Assembly: GCA_028274465.1 (NCBI GenBank)
Contig: CM051458.1
Location: forward strand, 27,726,692-27,790,691
Source of the DNA: Plantago ovata
Lineage: Eukaryota > Streptophyta > Magnoliopsida > Lamiales > Plantaginaceae
Direction: 5' to 3'
Length of the DNA stretch: 64,000 nucleotides
Part shown: positions 58,774 through 64,000 of the stretch, piece after piece
How positions within the stretch are numbered: the first letter of the stretch is position 1
How the letters are laid out: each line of letters starts with the position of its first letter
The notes under the pieces: model-generated
What the model was told of the DNA's origin: nothing
The model's database searches: none
The model's input: the letters and a program-made list of their open reading frames with translations, nothing else
Translations under genes and position numbers: made by a program

Positions 58774-60424
58774 CTCTTTGGGAGTTCGTTGGGCATGACA
58801 TCTTTGAACTCCTCGAAGACAACTTGGATTTCCTTGGGCACTGCACCTTTCCCTTTGGAACCTTCCTCGTTACTTGGCATGACGAACGCAGCAAAGGTCT
58901 CCTCACATCGTTGGAGACCACGGTTGAACTGAATGGCTGAGAGCATGCTCGTCCCCTTGGCATTCCTCTTGGTCGGTATAGCACTAGTATGCTCATGATC
59001 CAAAATGATAAGTGAATCGGAATAAGGAACAATGAAAGCCCGTACCTGATCAAACCATTGTAGTCCCAACACCACGTCATAGTCATCCATGGGGACTACA
59101 GTAAAAGAGATTGCTCCATGCCAATCTCCAATCTTCATGTCCACCCCCTTTGCCTCCCCGGCGACCGGTTTAGCTGTGGTATTCACGGACTTGATTGATC
59201 CACTTGTTGGGGTAACGACCAGCCCCAACGCCTTAGCCACTCCTTCACGCATGAAGTTGTGGGTTGCTCCCGTGTCCACGAGTGCCTTGACTTGCTTGTC
59301 CCCGATCAAGGCATCTACAAACATTGATCCCTGGTAGATTGGACACTTGCCATGACAGCGTTAAGGAGTCGCAATGATCCCATTTGCGTGTCTTCCTCCT
59401 CAGAGTCGGACCCTTCGGATGCTTGGACCGCGGCAACCTTCCTTCCCCGCATGGGGCATTGAAACTTCAAATGGTTAGTATCACCACAAATATGACAAGC
59501 TTTGGGCTTACCGGAGGTGTCTCCTTGCTTTCCCGCAACGCTACCCGAGCTTGCCATCTTTGGTGGGCGGTCTCCGCCACCTTTTCCCTTGTCCTCCTTT
59601 CGGAACTTTGGTTTCTCGCTCATGGGTCTCATCTCGAGCAATCTTTCAGCCACCGCAATAGCCTCCGACACGTTCTGTGCCTTGGCCCTTTGGACCTCAA
59701 GTCTTGCCGAAGGCTTGAGGCCGTCAATGAATGCAAACAATGCCTCTGAGTCCGTGAGACTAGGTAACTCAAGCATGATCTCTTGGAACTCCTTCACATA
59801 CTCCTTGATGGTCTTGTGGTGAGTCAATTGCTTGAGCCTAGCTCGGGCCTCGAACTCGACATTTTGTGGGTAGAATTGGCGCTTGAACTCGGCCTTGAAT
59901 TCCTCCCATGTGGTCATCCGAATCGTGCCTCCTTCAATATCTCCCTCACGCCTTCTCCACCATAGCAAAGCAGTCTCCACCAAGTAGTATGGAGCAGTTT
60001 GCAACTTGGTGACATCATCCCTTATGTTGCATGCACCAAAGTACCGCTCCATAGCCCATATGAAGTCATCAACCTCCTGGGCATTCCTTGATCCCTTGAA
60101 CGGGCTTGGCTTTGGCACATCCACACGGTAGGGTGCCCCACCCCCATGTTCTCCCATGTTAGCCACAACCCTTTGAAGTATCACCACCTTACCCTTGATG
60201 GCTTCGAATTCTTCACGCAACTCTTTCTTGAAAGCGTCCATCATAGCCTGGATCTCCTCGCGGATCCTACCGCAACCGGCGTTGATGGTAGCATTCAACA
60301 TGCCCTCGAGCTCATCTTTAGCCTCCTCCAATGCCTCCGTCTTCTTCACAACATCCTCAATGGCGATGCTGTGTTCATCCGTGCGCAACTCCACCACGTC
60401 CATCCGGGACTCCATGGTCTCCAA
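58774..60424 (-). pseudogene. Chromovirus gag and protease
   Basis: Gag starts METMESRMDVVELRTDEHSI with a long coiled coil (residues of about 10-90). The capsid part has VDDFIWAMERYFGACNIRDD, TALLWWRRREGDIEGG and EEFKAEFKRQFYPQNVEFEA. A CCHC knuckle follows (CHICGDTNHLKFQC, about residue 318). The neighbouring frame has a protease: VKALVDTGATHNFMREGVAK with the catalytic DTG, then VVPMDDYDVVLGLQWFDQV. The frame ends beside the Copia insertion. Confidence 0.9.
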
Positions 60425-60440
60425 ATATGTCTTTAGAAAT

Positions 60441-60637
60441 CAGTCGAATTCGAACTAAGAGGCAATGAGTGGTCCGTAGGGTTCAGTAGGTTCAATTGCT
60501 TCGTATGAACACCATAAGAAAAGTAATTTTAAATGTTTGTTGCTTCTTGCATTCAGTGGTAAATTCTTAATTCTCAAGTTCTTTGTCGATTTTATTATTG
60601 TTTTCATTCGCTAATAACACTTTTTTTCTTTTTAAGT
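60441..60637. other. Junction segment between the chromovirus and a host gene copy
   Basis: About 200 bases with no LTR, primer site or exon recognised. It follows the chromovirus gag start and precedes the first surviving exon of the host gene copy. Confidence 0.5.
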
Positions 60638-61242
60638 ATGGACTCATTCAGGACCGTGTTTGATTTCGAAGGATTTTATGAGAGTTTTGATCTTTCATCT
60701 ATCTCTAACGAGCCATTAGCAACTCCTAATTTCTACTACATGATGCTAATTGTAAGTTTCATCTTTTGTAATGATTTTTAATTTTGTACAATAATTGTTT
60801 AAACCTGTTGTCTAATGTTTGCTTCATTTTTTTCGTAGATCGATGTGTTTGCGTACCGTAACTTTCATAGGGCCGAACGCCTTACATGACATTTAACCGC
60901 TGCTAGACATCGAATGAACAGATATGCATCATGCATAGTTAGAATGTTGAGTGATTTAGAAGAAGTAAGACAACGAGGATTATGTCTCTTTAAAGAAATT
61001 GCAACGGTGCCTGGACGATTGTTTTGTTTGAAGAAATTTAGACAATATCTCTTAAAGCAGCTTTGTCAATTAAATCATGGTGTGTTTGCTTTGAATTTTA
61101 ACATTCTGAAATTTTGTTGTAAGGATCATATTGTTGGGGAGGGGGGATTAGATGACGGTTTGTGTCTTGATTGTTTGGCCGATCGTGAAGTCCTATGCTA
61201 TAGTCGTTCTAATGAGTTTCACGCGGTTATAGCTGAAATCTA
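60638..61242 (+). pseudogene. Host gene copy A, tentatively At2g35280-like, 5'-truncated
   Basis: Exon 60,638-60,751 encodes MDSFRTVFDFEGFYESFDLS and ends at a GT donor (gtaagt). The next exon starts at 60,839 after tttttcgtag and encodes IDVFAYRNFHRAERLT. There is a TGA at 60,887, and the same frame then continues with MNRYASCIVRMLSDLEEVRQ, FCCKDHIVG and DGLCLDCLADREVLCYS to a stop at 61,240. Copy B at 62,798-63,652 matches exon by exon. The Cys-rich end with CxxC and REVL resembles the tail of plant F-box proteins of the At2g35280 type, where it follows SEL1-like repeats. That assignment is tentative. The exon equivalent to copy B's first one is missing, as is any F-box. It is a pseudogene. 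Confidence 0.5.
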
Positions 61243-61283
61243 ATCTTTTGAATCATGTAATTTTCCAATTTTCAGAGACAATT

Positions 61284-61826
61284 GATTCGTTTTATGAACA
61301 TGATTTATTTTCGCCTCATGAACAATTGATTATTATTTCGATTAATGTCGTTTTTGAGTTTATTCCATATACATATTCGTCTTTGTGTGTTCGAGCTCAT
61401 GAATATTACATAGCTATATCTGAAATTTAATCTATGGAATATTGTTATAGTGGAATTTTTCCATAAGCTTTCATTCATGTTTTGAATTTGGCTTCATTCG
61501 TGTTTTGAATTTGGCTTTGATCCGTAACTATTTATTTCATCATATAATATGTTGTTATAAACATGATTCGTTGTATGAACATGATTTATTTTCGCCTCGT
61601 GAACAATTGATTATTATTTCGATTAATGTCGTTTTTTAGTTTATTCCATATACATATTCTTCTTTGTTTGTTCGAGCTCATGAATTTTACATAGCTATAT
61701 CTGAAATTTAATCTATGGAATATTGTTATAGTGGAATTTTGCATAAGCTTTCATTCGTGTTTTGAATTTGGCTTCATCCGTAACTGTTTATTTCATCATA
61801 TAATATGTTGTTATAAACATGATTAA
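61284..61826. repeat. 281-bp tandem duplication downstream of copy A
   Basis: The blocks 61,284-61,564 and 61,565-61,826 run in parallel at an offset of 281. Both contain tgaacatgatttattttcgc, gattattatttcgattaatg and ctatatctgaaatttaatct. The end of copy A (atagctgaaatctaatc, 61,229-61,246) resembles the repeat's atagctatatctgaaatttaatct, so the unit may derive from the gene's 3' end. Confidence 0.8.
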
Positions 61827-62797
61827 GTTTCTGAAAATTTACAATTGAATTTGGCTACGATTACGTCAGACTTTAAGAGAAAGATGACGAAAATCTACAA
61901 TCTGTGCCGTTTAAATACATTACTATACATTTGAGCATTAAGAAAAGTTGGATTTGGAAGCATATTCATTGTCACGTTCGATGTTTTTTTTCCTTAAAAA
62001 TTAATTATATTTCCTGACAATTGCTATATGTTTAAATCAGTGGTTATTTTGTTTATGTTCTCTATTTAACAATAATCTCTTTTTAGAATCCGTCGTATGA
62101 TAAAAAGAATAATCCATAAGTAAAAGCTGTGGTCGGAGAGAATTGAAACCGGGTGGTGAGGACGATGAAGATCCTACATTCCACTCGGCCACAGCTTTTT
62201 AATCGTTTATTGTTGATAACATTTGATACTGGTACTTGGTTTACTATGCCTCTGCGTTTAATACTCGAAGTCGAATTTTTCAAACTTGTGGAAGTAAGCA
62301 TAGGGCGTAGACCTTCCATCTTTCATAAATCGTTTAAGTAAACCAATGTATTTCACTACACGCTTTATCATGATTATGGTATTGATTCTCGATTCTTTCT
62401 GTATTTAAAACTCTCTAAATTTAAAGGATTTAGTTTGACTGAATCCTAGGTCAGTATCTTTGTAAAAATTCGTTTGATTGCTTGAGATTTTGCATAATCA
62501 ATTCAATTAACGTGCCAACTTATATACGGAAACGATATGAAAATCTCGAGCACCATATTTTGTTGATGCCAAAACTCTCGAGCACCATATTATATACGGG
62601 ATCTGTGATTTAATACATTTCAATTAGTCTAACACTTTTACAATCTTAACCATATTTAGAATTCAATATTTTTTTTAGCCAGACATTATATATAAAGAAT
62701 TCGATTTACAGTAATGAGAGTACCATATTTAGACTACTAACAATGTACTATAAAATTGAAGTCTGTTTAATTGAAATCATCACTACATAGTGCGAAA
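61827..62797. other. AT-rich spacer between gene copies A and B
   Basis: No coding gene was recognised. It contains the tRNA-like dyad at 62,126-62,195. Open frames at 62,083-62,341 overlap that dyad and lack domains. Confidence 0.5.
62126..62195 (-). other. tRNA-like sequence, possible SINE head or decayed tRNA
   Basis: On the minus strand it begins GCTGTGGCCGAGTGG and ends CCACAGC. The two 7-base ends pair perfectly, and pairing extends outward to 11 bp (AAAAGCTGTGG with CCACAGCTTTT). TGGCCGAGTGG fits a polymerase III A box, and GGTTTCAATTC approaches a B box. The length of 70 nt is tRNA-like, but the T-arm stem does not pair well and no anticodon arm is convincing. A functional tRNA is unlikely; a tRNA-derived relic is possible. 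Confidence 0.3.
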
Positions 62798-63652
62798 ATG
62801 AGGACTACATTTGGTTTGGAGGCGGCTCAGTCGAATATTGAGAATCGAGTTCGAATGTTCCAAAAAATAATTGACGAGGGAACATTTGAGCACTCTATCT
62901 TGATGTTGATAGTCACTCTCAACAGTTACGTTTATGGTGGTGAAGTGCTCATTTGGTATGAATAATATTTTGATTTCTTAGATTTTTTATTTTTAAATTA
63001 TACGAATTTCTTATTAGTGGATCTTGATGGATGTTTGTATTCCTGTTAACTGCAGCATGAAAGCGTTCAAGATCATGTTTGGTATTGATCGATTTTATGA
63101 GGATCTTGACGTCTCTTCAATCCCAATTCATCCATTGGCATCGTTGGACACTTACTATAGCATGTTCATAGTATGTATTTGGTTGATTACCTATTTCTAC
63201 GTGTATATTTGAACAAATTTTATATTCAACTTCTTAACTATATCCTACAGGTTGATGTGTTCGAGTACAAGATTTTTCGCAGGGTGCCTTATTTGCTTGA
63301 GATGCTTGAGGAGCACTCTCATAAAATGGCCGTGTATGCTTCGTGTATTTGTAGAATGGTCGATCCGAATAGTGCAGTGAGGCAATAAGGCTTCACTGCC
63401 TTCAAAGAAGTAGCGAGCAGTCGTGGAGGATTGACGAGTATCAAGATGTGGTGATAGTCGCTATGCACTCAAATTTACAAGATACATGATGGAGTATTCG
63501 AGAACAATTTTGATATTCCTTCGTTTTGTAGTAAAGAGTGGACAAAGTGTGGTCACTATAACGATACTACATGCTACGAATGCCTTGCTGACATTGTGAT
63601 TCGAACATTCAATCGTTATTTCTATTTTCAGTCTTCTATTGAAGGCCTTTAG
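62798..63652 (+). pseudogene. Host gene copy B, tentatively At2g35280-like, three exons
   Basis: Exon 1 (62,798-62,955) encodes MRTTFGLEAAQSNIENRVRM and ends with a GT donor. Exon 2 (63,056-63,170) follows tgttaactgcag and encodes MKAFKIMFGIDRFYEDLDVS. Exon 3 (from 63,251, after atcctacag) encodes VDVFEYKIFRRVPYLLEMLE and MAVYASCICRMVDPNSAVRQ. It has a TAA at 63,386 and TGA TAG at 63,452-63,457, after which the same frame runs on to 63,652. That part encodes YKIHDGVFENNFDIPSFCSK and CYECLADIVIRTFN. The phases join correctly at both introns, so the exon model is well supported. The in-frame stops make it a pseudogene. The family name rests on the SEL1/Cys-rich look only. No F-box is present in the visible exons. 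Confidence 0.5.
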
Positions 63653-63718
63653 TTATGAAGTAATGATCTATGTAACCTTGAATCTTTTATTTTTATTTTA
63701 TTTATCAAATGAGATTAC

Positions 63719-63768
63719 ATTATTATTACTATTATTATTATTATTATTAATATTATTATTATTATTTT
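63719..63768. repeat. (ATT)n microsatellite
   Basis: About 50 bases of att units with two imperfections, downstream of gene copy B. Confidence 0.9.
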
Positions 63769-64000
63769 GCTTTGAGTTTCGTAATAATCGAATTATTAGA
63801 AATTATCTAATGAATCGAATTATTATTATTTAGAACTGTTCGATTAAAGATGAAAAGTCAGGTCTTTTGATATTCAAGAGACACAACACTTGGATTAAAT
63901 CTGTGAAGGAGTTCATCTCTTTAAGTTAATGTTTGCAAATGAAAAGTCACAACTATTGAAGAAGGTGCCTCTTCAAATTTGGTATCTTTCCTCCATCTAT
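63769..64000. other. Window end, nothing recognised
   Basis: AT-rich sequence to the window edge. No gene, repeat or RNA was identified. Confidence 0.5.

Noticed and set aside
62126-62195. Functional tRNA gene
   Set aside because: The T-arm stem does not pair and no anticodon arm is convincing, despite good end pairing and an A-box match.

Overview
The window looks like nuclear DNA of a flowering plant, probably a eudicot; I cannot name the species. The grounds are nested Ty3/Gypsy and Ty1/Copia LTR retrotransposons with plant-type primer sites, spliced genes with GT-AG introns, a Stowaway-like MITE, a B3-like gene, an REI1-like fragment, and AT-rich spacers with microsatellites. Roughly three quarters of the sequence is retroelement, and almost no host gene is undamaged.

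Left part (1-25,350). A Tat-lineage Gypsy body on the + strand enters at the window edge and stops at a 100-N assembly gap (4,455-4,554). After the gap come anonymous spacer, a possible RGG-rich remnant and a decayed RNase H (RVT_3) fragment ending in poly(A). A Stowaway-like MITE (7,483-25,348) was then split by a second Tat element on the minus strand (7,513-25,123, LTRs of about 850 bp). This element has gag, protease, RT, two RNase H domains and integrase. Between pol and its 3' LTR it has an oppositely oriented, TATA-equipped, apparently spliced extra gene and a 5 x 111 bp tandem array. Two solo LTRs sit inside it, an Athila-like one (19,967-21,367) and a Copia one (16,276-18,367), each with an exact 5-bp target duplication.

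Middle part (25,351-45,330). This looks like a host locus for a small B3-domain-like protein (coding exon 45,000-45,329). Its presumed leader is split by a Copia element with 204-bp LTRs (26,059-30,865). Its presumed intron carries a 31-bp minisatellite and a large Athila-like complex (31,670-44,596). That complex has gag-type and protease sequence but no visible RT or integrase. It also holds a second 5' LTR with primer site and body, a solo LTR inside its 3' LTR, and an 881-bp internal duplication.

Right part (45,330-64,000). A fragment of an REI1-like ribosome-biogenesis factor abuts a chromodomain Gypsy element (chromovirus, 45,850 to about 60,440, minus). A Copia element with 2.06-kb LTRs (49,071-58,768, TSD gtagc) split that chromovirus between protease and RT. 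The chromovirus lacks its 5' LTR, and the neighbouring host gene copy lacks its first exon at the same junction. The window ends with two related, broken, intron-containing host genes, tentatively At2g35280-like.

The most unusual signals are structural. (1) Odd-length dyads with a GCG-NNN-CGC core recur near LTR promoters and at internal sites of the Athila-like families, with arms that change in a compensatory way. (2) Four consecutive hairpins with a constant loop and covarying stems lie in the leader of the long-LTR Copia. (3) There is an antisense spliced gene in the Tat element. (4) The order of insertions can be read from exact target duplications.
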